Shown piece by piece: positions 1-10,423 of a DNA stretch of 64,000 nucleotides. Numbering within the stretch: the stretch's first letter is position 1; every line of letters starts with the position of its first letter. The notes below the pieces were generated by a model. It was not told the origin of the DNA. It worked only from the letters and a program-made list of their open reading frames with translations, and searched no databases. The DNA is from Thelonectria olida. Taxonomy: Eukaryota; Ascomycota; Sordariomycetes; Hypocreales; Nectriaceae. The stretch is from NCBI GenBank assembly GCA_020736575.1, contig JAGPYM010000012.1:310001-374000 (forward strand), written 5' to 3'. The position numbers and the translations under genes were made by a program.

Positions 1-22
1 TCTTGCAACCTTGCCCTTCGCT

Positions 23-490
23 ATGGCTAGCCTCGCTGTAAACCTCGGTCTATCAGACCGCGAAGCCATTCCTGATGCCCTCTACCGCAGCATAATCGGC
101 CTCGATGCCAATGACCAAACCACCTTCCAGTCCGCCTGGCATAAAGACGCCACGTTTGTCTTTGACGGGACCCCGCCTACGGAGGGCCTCGACGCCATCT
201 TGGCCACTACCTTCCAATTCATCGGTGCTGGGCTCGACACGACGCACATGGTGAGCAATGTTCGAGTCGACGTCAAGGACGGCGCAAATACGGCAAAAAT
301 GACTGCCCATGCTCTGGCTCAGCATTATCGCAAAGGCGAGGGCCGCAACCCAAAGGCGCCACGCTTCTTGACAGGCAACATGTACTGGATTGATGCGGCT
401 AAAGATGAAAGCAGCGGTGTCTGGAAGATGACAAAGTTTGAGATGAAGGTCATTTGGTGTGAAGGAGATGGGTCGATTGTGGGATTGTAA
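23..490 (+). CDS. SnoaL-like (NTF2-fold) domain protein
   Basis: A 155-residue single-exon protein of the SnoaL_4/NTF2-like alpha+beta cone fold, found in small polyketide cyclases, ring-hydroxylating dioxygenase beta subunits and many uncharacterised fungal proteins. The fold is suggested by the length and by the order of elements: an N-terminal helix (DALYRSIIGLD), the FQSAWHKDATFVFDG strand-turn segment, then a helix and beta strands ending in MTKFEMKVIWCEGD. I chose the ATG at 23 because it is the first ATG in frame; the window begins only 22 bases upstream, so an upstream exon cannot be excluded. There is no signal peptide, so a cytosolic location is expected. The substrate cannot be told. 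It converges with the broken gene downstream. Confidence 0.75.
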   Translation: MASLAVNLGLSDREAIPDALYRSIIGLDANDQTTFQSAWHKDATFVFDGTPPTEGLDAILATTFQFIGAGLDTTHMVSNVRVDVKDGANTAKMTAHALAQHYRKGEGRNPKAPRFLTGNMYWIDAAKDESSGVWKMTKFEMKVIWCEGDGSIVGL

Positions 491-819
491 TTAGCCACAT
501 GTTGATGCGGGAATGAACAAGCTGACGAGATGACTCGGAAGTCTGGTCTTTGTTTTAGTTTTGCCTCTCACGAAGCATCTGCTCTCTCTTTACTACATGT
601 ATTTGGTGCTCTTTTCAGATACCACCCCCTGAAGCAGCAATGGGTTTCACCACCTCTCCCAGTACCTAGGTAGCTGCTGCAAAACACTAGAGCGGTGGTG
701 GACTCGTGGTCTGAGAAGATGGTAATGAAGACGGTATTATTTTATCTCCTTAGCTATCTCACTGCGTCCTAATAAGCGAATGCAATCTATATTAGGATAA
801 TACTAATATAGGTAGAGAT
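491..819. other. Convergent 3' spacer, no gene seen
   Basis: Short convergent interval between the SnoaL-like gene and the minus-strand alpha/beta-barrel gene. It should hold both 3' untranslated ends. I see no supported ORF, repeat or RNA gene. Confidence 0.5.
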
Positions 820-1486
820 CTATGCTTTTTTGAAAATTCGCTCCACATGTAATCCGCTCTTCCACCAGCCTTTGACCAACGAATCGTTGAACTTCTTTGC
901 CTCTTGATGCTGATCGCTCTACAATAGCAGTAAGTAACCGACTTGAGTTTGATAAGAGCTTGGGGGCTCACCTTGTCTGCGAATTCTGCAGCTGCTTGAT
1001 CCGGATAACCCATGATGAGGATGATATTTTCAGGGTCTTCATTCGAAACACCAATGCCTAGGTAGTTGAATGCCTTGTCGCTAATATCGTTACTATATTA
1101 CCCCATAGTCGCTGCGAAACCATCATGGTGAGAAGTGTCTGTAGTCAGCATTGCGACCTCGTAATATCCGCATTGAGGAGTAACCGATGAGCCAGGTAAG
1201 GTGACATGGTGGCTAGCCATGATCAGTGCGAGCCTCGGGATTTCATAGTAGCCTGCTCTCACCGTATCATTGACGGGTTCTCTTCGTTAATAATCTCTCC
1301 CCAGAAAGCCAATGCAGACTTCAATGACGTATCTATCACCTAGTTAGGTTATTGTCGAATGGGTATGAACTCGCCCCGTGTCTTCTTACTGTTTGAGTCT
1401 TCAAACTCCTTCTTCTCAGCCGCAGTAGTCCAGTCGAAAATTGCTACAGTGTGGCCGTCTCTGTGGCGGAATCTCCAAGACGACAT
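820..1486 (-). pseudogene. Two-domain alpha/beta-barrel (ABM-like) gene with in-frame stop
   Basis: Assembled from four exons on the minus strand: 1486-1390, 1332-1263, 1212-972 and 918-820, with GT-AG introns of 57, 50 and 53 nt. The first intron has a CTAAC branch site. The product is about 168 codons with two similar halves: one has WRFRHRDGHTVAIFDW, the other YLGIGVSNEDPENIILIMGY. This is the pattern of antibiotic-biosynthesis-monooxygenase-like dimeric alpha/beta barrels that occur in tandem in fungi (assignment inferred by eye). Exon 3 contains one in-frame TAA at 1100-1098. It lies at the start of a 21-nt stretch (1101-1081) that begins GTAATA and ends ATTAG and keeps the frame if removed. 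A C-to-T change of CAA to TAA would also explain it. Either the gene is dead or there is an extraordinarily short intron. The start at 1486 is the least certain element. Confidence 0.5.
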
Positions 1487-2224
1487 TGTCGAAAGGCAGG
1501 AAATTGTGTCGTTGCTTGCATGGCCGAGGAGAGTGTATTTTAAAACTTGACAGGGTTTAAGTTATTATGTGATTGAACCAAAGGTGCTGGACAACGTACA
1601 ACATACAACAGAGGAGTCCACGGGCGCCTTTTTAAAGCTGGCAATGTCTGTCAGGCGTCCTGGGCCTTCAGATGCAGGAAATACAAAAGGCAACGGCATC
1701 GCGCGTCGTTATTAGTTGCAGATTTAAGACGCAAAAATGTCCCCAATGCTTCTTTGGCTTGACGACCTCGCAGTAGAGCTGGGTCGTTGATATATTTTAT
1801 ACTCTATTGTGGCCGCACCTTGCTGATTCCGGCTCAGAAGAGAGGACTTGCCCTCTAACATATGACACTATCATCCCAGAAAGCTGGCTAAGGGTATCCG
1901 ATCAAGCACCGGCTGGCTTGTGTACGGATCCGGGCTCCGGTAGTCTGAGTGTCGTGGTATCGGGGTGTCGGGAGGCCGGGGAGTGTCGGAGGCCGGGGAG
2001 TAGCGGGAGCAGGGCCCCCGCAATGCGGACAGTAACCCTTGTCTCATAGCCGGGCCCTTTAGCCGCTTGCGGGCCTGTTTCCTAAATATCTCCGCATCCC
2101 ATACACAGACGCTGCACATTTATAGGAGTCCTTCCCCTTCCCTTGATCCCCGTCATCTGTTTTTTTTTTTTTTTTGCCTGTGTAGTATTCTTTGGAGAGT
2201 CTTCATCGAGATTATTTGTTAATA
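1487..2224. other. Intergenic, divergent promoters
   Basis: Upstream region shared by the broken ABM-like gene and the oxidoreductase at 2225. It contains the CGG-rich tandem repeat at 1965-1999 and a run of about 16 T residues near 2160-2175, about 50 bases before the oxidoreductase start. I see no convincing gene. Confidence 0.5.
1965..1999 (+). repeat. Two-copy 17-18 bp GC-rich tandem repeat
   Basis: GTGTCGGGAGGCCGGGGA at 1965-1982 is followed immediately by GTGTCGGAGGCCGGGGA at 1983-1999, differing by one G. Each copy has two CGG triplets of the kind Zn2Cys6 factors bind. It may be regulatory for the gene at 2225, but that is inference. Confidence 0.6.
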
Positions 2225-3573
2225 ATGTCCGCAATCAAGATTGGTTTTATCGGCTACGGGGGCTCGGCCAGGTTCTTCCATTTGCCTTACATCCTGCCCA
2301 ACCCAGACCTCGAAGTGTATGCGTTTCTCCAGCGCTCGGAAGCTCCTTCGGACCCATCCGTGGCCAAGTCGGGCACCCACTGCACCATCAACTTTCCAAA
2401 TGCAAAGCACTATCAAACTGCGGAGGACTTCTTCGCCGACCCAGCTATTGAACTGGTGATTGTCTGCACTCACACAGGCACACATTCCGAGTTTGCGGAA
2501 CGGGCGTTGAGAGCTGGCAAACATGGTAGGGAAGAGTCAAGACCTTGTCATACGTTCGTTGGAAAGTGTGTGCGTTCTAATCATGGCAAATAGTTGTGGT
2601 GGAGAAGCCTTTCACGACATCTAGCGAAGAAGCGGATCGACTGATTGCTATTTCAAAAGAAACGGGCAAGTTGCTGACCGTCTTTCAAAGTGAGTGGTCT
2701 ACCGAGGATGATTATCACCGTGGTAATAACCAACCTGCCTGTAGATCGACGTTATGATGGAGATTTCATGACGTTGAAGCACCTCCTCGCAAAGGATGCG
2801 CTGGGGACGATTACTGAAGCAGAAATTCATTACGACTTCGAGAATCCATCATGGCTTCATTTCATGTCTGCCAAAAAGTACACGCCTGGGGATGGCATGA
2901 TGTTTGGACTGGGTAAGCCGGTGTCTGCAGCCATGCCACTATCTACAGTCGCTGATATCCGTCGATAGGTTCTCACTCGATTGACCAAGCACTGTCCCTC
3001 TTCGGAAAGCCCAAATCCGTGACAGCCTTTCTGCGGGACCTAAGAGCCGCAGATAGCGAGGTTGAAGACACGTTTACCATCATCCTCCAGTATGACAGCC
3101 CTCTGTTGGTCACGATTAAGACCACCATCACCACATGCATGGAGGAACAGCTGCATTACCTTGTCCGCGGGACGAAAGGATCGTACATCAAGGTATGTAT
3201 GAATGATAGCATTTAAGAATTCTGATCTAATCATTGTGAACAGCACGGAACCGATGCCCAAGAAGCGCACTCGATCGCCGGTATGGCTTCCGACGACCCC
3301 AAGTTCGGTGTCGAGGATGCAAGCTTGCACGGCTTGCTCACGACGTACGCCGAATTCGACAAGAGCCAGTCCTACGATTCTGAGCGCAAAAAGTACATCG
3401 GTCGATACCCGACCATCACTGGAAGAATTCGAGGGTATTATGAGGACCTGGTTGACGCCATTCGCGGAAAGGCACCGCTCCAGGTTGAGGCCCAACAATC
3501 GCGAGAGGGAATACGCGTCATGGAGCTTGCCCGAAAGTCCCATGAGACGGGAGCAACGGTTCCATGGGAGTGA
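2225..3573 (+). CDS. Gfo/Idh/MocA-family NAD(P)-dependent oxidoreductase
   Basis: Five exons: 2225-2525, 2594-2689, 2745-2912, 2969-3192 and 3244-3573, giving 372 residues, normal for the family. The N-terminal Rossmann fold shows the nucleotide-binding glycine loop GFIGYGGSARFFHLPYI, and the conserved VVEKPF motif (the EKP lysine of the active site) is formed exactly across the first splice junction. The C-terminal half is the alpha/beta domain that carries substrate specificity and the dimer interface. Family members oxidise or reduce sugars, inositols and related polyols. No signal peptide, so cytosolic. I used the ATG at 2225; the upstream in-frame ATG at 2192 would add 11 residues before the Rossmann strand and fits less well. 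All splice sites are GT-AG. A 12-bp minisatellite lies just downstream. Confidence 0.9.
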
Positions 3574-3706
3574 TGCAAGAGAGCGTAGTCCCTCAATATG
3601 CAGCATATCAGTACAAAATAGAAAATTAAACGTCGCCTGTGTAATCTTCTCATTGGGGAGTGAATCAGGGATAAATTAACAAGCCAAAAGTCTGGCATCA
3701 TCAATC

Positions 3707-3818
3707 CTAACCTACCTCACCTTACTCCTTACCTCACTCCTAACCTTACTACTAACGTCTCTCCTAACGTCTCTCCTAACGTCTCTCCTAACGTCTCTCC
3801 TAATGTCTCTCCTAACCT
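3707..3818 (+). repeat. 12-bp minisatellite (CTAACGTCTCTC)n
   Basis: Five head-to-tail copies of CTAACGTCTCTC occupy 3752-3811 (copies at 3752, 3764, 3776, 3788, 3800; the fifth has one change, CTAATG). They are preceded from about 3707 by decayed pyrimidine-rich CTAACC/CTTACT units and followed by one partial unit. The array lies 134 bp after the oxidoreductase stop codon. The units are contiguous, with no spacers, so this is a minisatellite and not a CRISPR. Confidence 0.9.
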
Positions 3819-4243
3819 CATACTTAAATGCTACATGTGGGGTGGCGCTAGACTTTTGAACTGTCACAGAACCTACGTGCAGGACTCATCCAATTGGTAC
3901 AAGACATCATCCATTTGAAGTCCTTTACAGCGCATGTTCCGGGAGAGTCGTTCCTTTCTTTTTGTCAGCTGAAATCTTTCCAGAAAGTACCGTCGAGAAG
4001 TTGACTGTGGCCATGACTTGTTATACTGAAACCGCCTGCATCTAATGTGACGCACTACGAATAGCTCAAGTATCTTGTGATTTATGCCTTTCTTTCAAGG
4101 GTCTCCTTGAGCGTGACAGCATTAAGGAGGAGAAAGGTGACCGCTGAGACCATAATAAGAGACTCGTAATTTTGCTTCAATTCTTCCATTTTATTTTGTG
4201 ACTACCCCTGATAAGGCCCTCCACCCGACTGACATGCTGTTCC
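3819..4243. other. Intergenic, no gene seen
   Basis: Between the minisatellite and the oxidoreductase remnant. I see no supported ORF or RNA gene. Confidence 0.5.
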
Positions 4244-4830
4244 TTATCCATCAGATGCCTGGACTTGTCCACCAGCTTCTTCAGACCGCAGCATCGCCTC
4301 TAGCAATTTAAGATCGTCCATGGCTGCTTCAGGTGTCATTCTCGCGTCCAATCTTTCCCTTTGAGAGCTTCGGCAAATGCTGCCACTTCTTCTACGACTC
4401 CAAAGGTTCCCGTAAACTCGTATTTAGACACCTGTTCCTCTCCCGACGCGTTCTTTATCGTAGTGACAACTTCAGCAGGCCTGATCGTTACACTCCATTT
4501 ATCCGTAACAATATTGACCTCGAAATCATTCCGGAGCTTCATTCCAAAGGAGACGCTGAAGGTCCCACTCCGCCGATTGGATGCCTCCATGACCGCATGG
4601 GTCGTATCGGCGGGCGGCAGTCTTTCTTGTAGTAAGGTCGTGAATGCTGACAGATGGGTAACTTTCTGCCCCAGCGCGCTGAGGAGATAGCGGAGGGTCG
4701 CAACGAAATGAATGCCACCATCAAGGAGAAATCCACCTTGATAGCCTGGGGTAGCACGCCTAGGAATGTCAGTGCATATCCTCTCAAATTGCTTTGGGGC
4801 TTGGCCGGATCAGATGGCTGTTTCAACACG
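4244..4830 (-). pseudogene. Truncated Gfo/Idh/MocA-type oxidoreductase
   Basis: C-terminal part of a second, different dehydrogenase on the minus strand. It retains PGYQGGFLLDGGIHFVATLR, the second-domain strand-helix motif typical of fungal oxidoreductases of this family, then EASNRRSGTFSVSFG and the terminal helices. Coding sequence is lost upstream of about 4830, so the whole NAD-binding domain is missing. Near 4345 the frame shifts: the reading frame ends at TRE, while the family-like C-terminal helix (MTPEAAMDDLKLLEAML) continues in the next frame to a TAA at 4244. Truncation plus frameshift make it non-functional. It lies head-to-head with a sugar transporter truncated at the same point. 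Confidence 0.8.
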
Positions 4831-5415
4831 AAAGCGGCCACTTGGATTTTCTTAGTTTCAGTGTTCGTGTGGGGTGCCATCTATCAGTGCACACTTGGTG
4901 CCGTTGGCTTTGCCTTTGGTGCTGAAGTGCCCTCTCTGCCGATGCGTGCACCTACTGTATCCTTTATGGGGTTCAGTCAGATGGCTGGGTATGTTCTATT
5001 ACGCTTCCAGATATGCGCAAAACTTGGCTAATATCGTTCTAGTGTGTGGGTTGTCTCGTTGGTTATTCCTTACCTTATCAACCCTGATGCCGCAAATCTT
5101 GGACCGAAAGTGGGCTTCATCTTCTTTGGAGTGAGTCTCCCAGTCAATATTCTCATGTATTTCGTTATCCCTGAAACAAAGGGACTTTCATTTTGCCGAG
5201 GTATGTGACACGTCCATTCAATAACCCTCTGCTCGATTGCAGCCCATTTATGCTAACTTGGATGCCAGGTGGACTACCTTTTCACCAGTGGGGTTAGTTG
5301 TCGACGCTTCCCAGAAGCCGTTGCGCAATACCGACTCGACAATGGAGGTAATACTCTTAAAGCGGGAATCCAGGATGATAAGGAGCCTGTTGCTAGAGAG
5401 GTTGAGAAGGTATGA
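4806..5415 (+). pseudogene. Truncated MFS sugar (maltose-type) transporter
   Basis: C-terminal third of a sugar-porter MFS permease. It keeps WGAIYQCTLGAVGFAFGAE, the PYLINPDAANLGPKVGFIF helix and the signature end PETKGLSF, followed by VDYLF and the cytosolic tail ending at a TGA at 5413-5415. Two introns can be placed, one beginning GTATGTTC and ending at 5041, the other beginning GTATGTGA and ending GATGCCAG before GTGGACTAC. The exon before the second intron has one extra T in CTTTCATTTTGCCGAG, which breaks the frame at the PETKGLSF motif. At least the first eight membrane segments are missing. In fungi such permeases often sit beside sugar dehydrogenases, which fits the inverted oxidoreductase remnant next to it. 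Confidence 0.8.
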
Positions 5416-7881
5416 AGCGGTCTAAATAGCATATACCCTGTATGAATTGGCATTCGATTACTTATGTCGGCCAGAGCGCTTTATCGATCTGCAGACCGTA
5501 TAGTGTTTACAAACTTTCAATGCTATCTTGTAGCAGTTTTGAATTCTTCTCGACCTCTCCCAAAAATGCGACGGGACCCATCGGGCTGTCTTGTTACGGG
5601 CATAAACCGTGACCGGGAAGTTGTGTAGGATATCCTTCCAGGGAGGTAGGTATGCCCCCTTCTTATACTACCCACCCTTGCGGCTCTGGATCTATGGATC
5701 TAAGGTCCAGCCGGTGGAACCTTCCGTTGCCCATAACATATCTGGTCTGTTGGAAACACGACTTGCACTATCGATGTTTTATGGTCAGTACCTATTCCCG
5801 GGAATGAGCGCGCATATTTGCGGAACTTTCACTACAGCTACAATGAAGTACGTCCCGAAGCATTGCTTAGAAACTATCCTAGCACCAAGCCGGGTTATTG
5901 AGCCGGCCCGTTAGTAAGTAGCCGCTGCCTAGGTGTCGGGTTTTTAGATAGCGCGAGTCTCGCCGAACCTTTCCAACGAGTGAGCATTGTTTGACCCTCC
6001 AAGTTCATGTTTGCCTTGGAGTAGAGCATGAACGGGCCCTTGGAGTGCGGGGGTTCTCTTAGAGCAGTCGTGCATAGCCTAGGTCATATTAGTGGCGAGT
6101 ACCCCGGTTCTAGACTCAAGGGTGCATTCAAGAGGTGCTTGGTACACGTGCTACCGAGCTCCCTTCAGCTCTAATGCCATTCTTGGAGGCAACGCCCACT
6201 GGAACATCTTTTGTATTATATTCAGTCTTCTGCTCTCCCAGCCTCTCTTGGTGGATGGCCATGCGCCGTATGCACATTATGGTCTTTATCAATGAGAAAC
6301 ATGGATAATGTACGTGTTCCGCCCCATATGTATCTAGGTAGTATGATCATTGGAAGTACGTTTAAGCGAGGACGTCTTAAGCCATGAACCAGCTGCATCA
6401 ATGGGTTGGGAAGGTTTGAAGCCAAACGAAGGCCCATGCATTTGGGTGAGAGAGGGTTATCAGCCAATGTTCATCCGTCTATCTACCTCCGACGCCATGA
6501 ATCGCTTGCTCGAACCTTCATCGATAAACAGAAATCGAGGCCTGAGCCAAACAAGGATTCTTCTCGTCACGGGGACGATTTGTTCCGAGATTAGCAGCAG
6601 CTTGCTTGTGAACCTCACCGTGTATCTCGCCTTATGCTGCTAACTTGAATAGGCAGGCGACGTTGCTTTGAGATGAGCGACCACGGGGCGACTCGTTAGT
6701 TGCAGGCGAACACTAAACCAACAAAAGTTAATTAAAGTGCAATGGTCTTTGGTTGTTTTAGTCTTCGTGTGCAACTGACGGGTACGTCATCTTGGCCTTT
6801 GAAACGACGACGTGGGTATCTTTGTCATTGAAATTCTGCCAAAGCTAGCTTAGCTGGCTGTCAATGCAAGACACCAGCTGCAGCGAAAGACGTACCTAAA
6901 TTTAACCGATACGTGATCTCATTTGCTTGGTTTTTCGAAACAATCTCCATCAAAGTCAGCTGAAAGGAGAGAAAAAGAAGGGCCCTTGAACGTGGCAAGG
7001 CCGTGACGCCCGAGCGCATGGTGGTCGCAGTGTTAAGCGGCAATAGATGGGGTTCATTGACAACCAATGGTTCAACAAATCGCAGTGAATGGTTGTGACG
7101 AGGACGGACTTATCACTTTCGGAATATGGGAGTCGGAACGATACACTGCCCGCCAGCCTTTGGTTTGTTGGACTGGTAGCGATCGACATTCGCGCTCGAG
7201 CCGACCTGAGGTACGAGTAACGGCCCGATGTCTCACGATGTTGGGAGACGCCGAAGCTCGGGCTCAACACAGCCAAGTCGGAGGAGCTGAGCAAGACGTC
7301 ACGAGTCAGGGTCCTTGGGGAATCCAAGAAATCGTAGCCCCTGGTGTTGATCTCCCCCCATCAACACACTCTATTACCCCATAACTACCGGGGGTCATAA
7401 ACACTGGGTCGGGTTTATTAACACCGACGCTCCAAACTGGCGTCAACCTAGCCTTTGCACGGTTGAAGTCAATTGTCGACATCCTTGTCTTTCACCGCAC
7501 GCCTCCCGCCTTCAGCTCCCCTATTTGCGTCTTCAACTCCCCGCACCGTTGTTAGACTGCCGTGCTAGTAAATCCCCCTCCTCTAGCGGTGCCTATCCTT
7601 ATTCTACAAAGCCACTAATTAGAAACGTGAGGCTTTCATGCAAGAAGGGACTTTTCGCATATGCCGTAACATGTCAAACGAGGAAGAAATTGTTGATAGG
7701 TTAGGTTGGTTATTTGCCTGAATACTCGCCCCATCATTCTTCTCACATGCTACAAATACACCTTGTTCGCCAACTTGTGAATCCGTTCATTTTGATGCAC
7801 ACCTTCTGTTCGCATATTTGCCCTTCTCCCATCTGTCTATTCCTTTCGCAATCGCTGTGTCGCTAACATTTCTTGCCCAAC
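5416..7881. other. 2.4 kb gene-poor interval
   Basis: No supported gene. A stretch near 5690-5925 has a protein-like reading (NERAYLRNFHYSYNEVRPEA in one plus frame) broken by stops, so it may be an old gene remnant; I do not recognise the family. The remaining ORFs are short and lack family motifs, plausible starts or intron structure. The last few hundred bases are pyrimidine-rich and should contain the promoter and leader of the gene at 7882. Confidence 0.4.
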
Positions 7882-9009
7882 ATGGTGGATTTGGCTTCCA
7901 TCTACTACGGGCTCTTCCTGGGCGTCTGCGTCTTCACCTTCGCCAAGATCATTCAACAAACGCGCGCTATCTGGAAACGGACACATAGCCTTCATATCAG
8001 CTACTTGTACTTGATCTGGACGGAGGTATGGGTGAACTTCATCTTCGCTCTCATCACATTCCTATATCTGAATGATGTTATTCATGGAAAGTAAGTGCTT
8101 TATATGCTCGCGCGCATAGCATCATCTAACGCGGATGTCTAGCCTAGGGTTTTACATAGTGACGGTGGTTCTATGGACAATCCAGACACAACTCCTCCCT
8201 CAAATCATCGCCAACCGACTCGCCTTGATCATGACCAACAGGAAGAAGGCCAAGAATATGAAGTTGGGCCTCGTGCTTGTGATTGGGGTAGTCAACATCG
8301 CTGTGTGCTACATCTGGACGGTCGCCCATCTAGAGGGGGCAACACCGGCACAAGTCCACCTCAATATAGTCTTCGAGAAAGCGGAGAAGTCTTTCTTCCT
8401 GCTTGTTGACTTGGCACTCAACTTGTACTTCTTGTACCTGGTGAGATATCGCCTGATCGCAGATGGACTCACCAAGTATTGGAGACTATTCAACTTTAAT
8501 GTTGGCATGGTGGTCATCTCGACATCGCTGGATGCTCTGCTACTAGGATTCCTAAGCTTGCCGGAGCCTTATCTGTGCGTTTAACCCCTGCCGCCCTGTC
8601 AGCGTTGTGCTAATTCTTACCTCGCAGATATGTCCAATTCGCCCCTCTTGCATACATTACGAAGCTATACATCGAGCTTCTCATGGCCAACCTCATTTCG
8701 AAAGTGGTCAGAAGCGGCGCACACGGAAGAGAACGAGGATGGTACTCGAGCAGCAAAGACAAGTCAAACCCGACTGACTACGGCCTCACTTCCCGCGTCG
8801 TGGTCAGCAGCAGCCCTAACGGGCACAAGCCGGCCAACACCATCATGAGTCGGTTGGGCAAAGAGAACCCTGTTCTTGAGGGGAGCAATGGATCGGAGAT
8901 TCATCTCGCCACATATCCTGAGCCGCACGGCATTACGAAGACGGTTGAGACGACAGTCAAGGTTGACGATGACAGCCATAGCGATCGGACATACAAAGAG
9001 GATTTCTGA
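7882..9009 (+). CDS. Seven-helix integral membrane protein
   Basis: Three exons (7882-8090, 8143-8574, 8628-9009; introns of 52 and 53 nt) encode 340 residues. Seven hydrophobic helices can be seen in order, for example IYYGLFLGVCVFTFAKII, YLIWTEVWVNFIFALITF, LGFYIVTVVLWTIQTQLL, LGLVLVIGVVNIAVCYIW and a last one around YVQFAPLAYITKLYIELL. They are followed by a hydrophilic C-terminal tail of about 110 residues rich in Ser, Thr and Asp. This is the topology of fungal receptor-like proteins, but I see no diagnostic motif of Pth11, CAR or pheromone receptors. I do not assign a ligand or function. Plasma membrane is the likely site. The start is the first ATG in the frame, ACATGG context. Confidence 0.85.
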
Positions 9010-9501
9010 AAGAGGTTGCAGGATTGACGATTCATGAAGGCTTCCGATGCACGAGCAACAAGCAAAGGAAAAGGGTAATAATGTATAATGTAGGTATTCA
9101 TATAGTCAGTAATATTGCCTTCACGGAATGCAAGTATATTTTCTGCGTCTTAATAAACAACAGCAGCTCTTCAAAGTGTGTTCGAGTTCAGTTCGTTTAA
9201 TGTCTTTTACCGGGTCAAGTAAGAGCGTAGTATTAATCATGGCAATAGGGCGAGAGTTATGTCAGTCAAAGCATTAATCCAGCCAAAGAAACGATGTTTG
9301 AGGCTGGTCATCATGGCGCTTCTATTTCTCTAGGAAGCCAATTTATGGGGGGGGGGCATTTCCCCTGGATTATTTGGCCCATTTCAATCACATAGGTCGT
9401 TCTCTTTGTCCGCACATCTCCATATACACCTCGTTCTACCTAGCCATGTCTAAGAGTCTTCAAATAACAACAAATCGGAAAGAGCTCCCTCCGCTATCAG
9501 A
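9010..9501. other. Convergent 3' spacer
   Basis: Between two convergent membrane-protein genes. It contains a run of about eleven G residues near 9346-9356. No gene seen. Confidence 0.5.
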
Positions 9502-10423
9502 CTAACTGTGCAAGGATTGATGCTCAACCTGCTCGTTCGTTCCTCGCATGTAATTGGCACCTTGATAGGTCAGAGGAACTGTGCTATCCATATCGTTTCC
9601 AACCCGCTCTGAATTGGTGACCATTCCATATGTCGTAGCCCTCCGAATGTCTCTCGTCACCCAAGCTCCAGTAATCATCAAGGCGACAGCAATAAACTGG
9701 ACGAGCACAACAAAAACCACCTTGACGACAAGTTTTCCAGTGAGGGGGTTGAGATCAGGATTATTGTCAAAGGTGTAGATGACAGAGTAGACGGCCCTGA
9801 TGCCAACAAAGATACCTCCGACCGAAGTGCAAGAGGTAAACGCTCCCAGTCGCAAGAAGGCGAATGACTTCTTGGACTGGCGCACCACGAACCAGACGTA
9901 GAAAGAATACAGAGTTTCGACGATGGCAGCGAGAAGCATCATGGAGACACCAATCTTGCGGTACTTGTGCCACTTTTGGATGTCGTCATTATCCTGAGCA
10001 ATGGCAGATTTCTGTCCGGCGTAGGTAATCGAGCTCATGCCACCAGCCGACAAAACGTGAAAAGCCGCCTGTAGGGCTCTCAGTCTCTTGAGTTTATTTT
10101 GTGCATAGACGGGTGATAGGGTGGCTTTTGTGTGGTAGTGGTGGGCCTCGTGAGAGAAGGCGGCCAAGACGAGGAGGAGGGGGGAGAGGCCAGCCGATCC
10201 GAGGGACTGGGTGACAATTATTGTGCTTTTATCGTCCGAGTTGCGGTTGGAGATGCCCAAGCCGTCGGCGGCAATGCGCAGGACGCAGAATAGGCCAAGG
10301 TAGACGTATCCAGGCGTGTGTGGTGCCATGGCGAACCCCCAAGAAGACAACCAAGGGCAAAAGCAACACATAGATTACCAACTCGAAGGCATCGAGAGCG
10401 ATCGTCGCTGTTGTTTGGGCCAT
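9502..10423 (-). pseudogene. DUF7702-like multi-pass membrane protein with frameshift
   Basis: The minus strand encodes a multi-helix membrane protein that resembles the fungal DUF7702 family. It starts at 10423 with TIALDAFELVIYVLLLPLVV (helix 1) and an RHG turn. The next helix, GYVYLGLFCVLRIAADGLG, is in another frame, as is everything after it to the stop at 9502. The switch falls within an AC dinucleotide run near 10313-10326. No GT-AG intron can bridge it because no acceptor occurs before the second helix. The second frame alone is open for 290 codons with an internal ATG at 10329, so a protein lacking helix 1 is possible. Later helices include SMMLLAAIVETLYSFYVWFV and VVKVVFVVLVQFIAVALMI. 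A TATA-like element (CATAAATA) lies about 80 bp upstream. It is either a recent frameshift or a sequencing error in the dinucleotide run; function unknown. Confidence 0.7.

Noticed and set aside
3040..3606. 188-codon minus-strand ORF
   Set aside because: It is antisense to the Gfo/Idh/MocA gene, whose five exons and motifs explain the sequence.
3752..3811. CRISPR-like array
   Set aside because: Repeats are contiguous 12-mers with no unique spacers, in a eukaryotic genome.
7067..7384. 105-codon plus-strand ORF
   Set aside because: No homologous motif, overlaps an equally long minus ORF, and no promoter or splice evidence.
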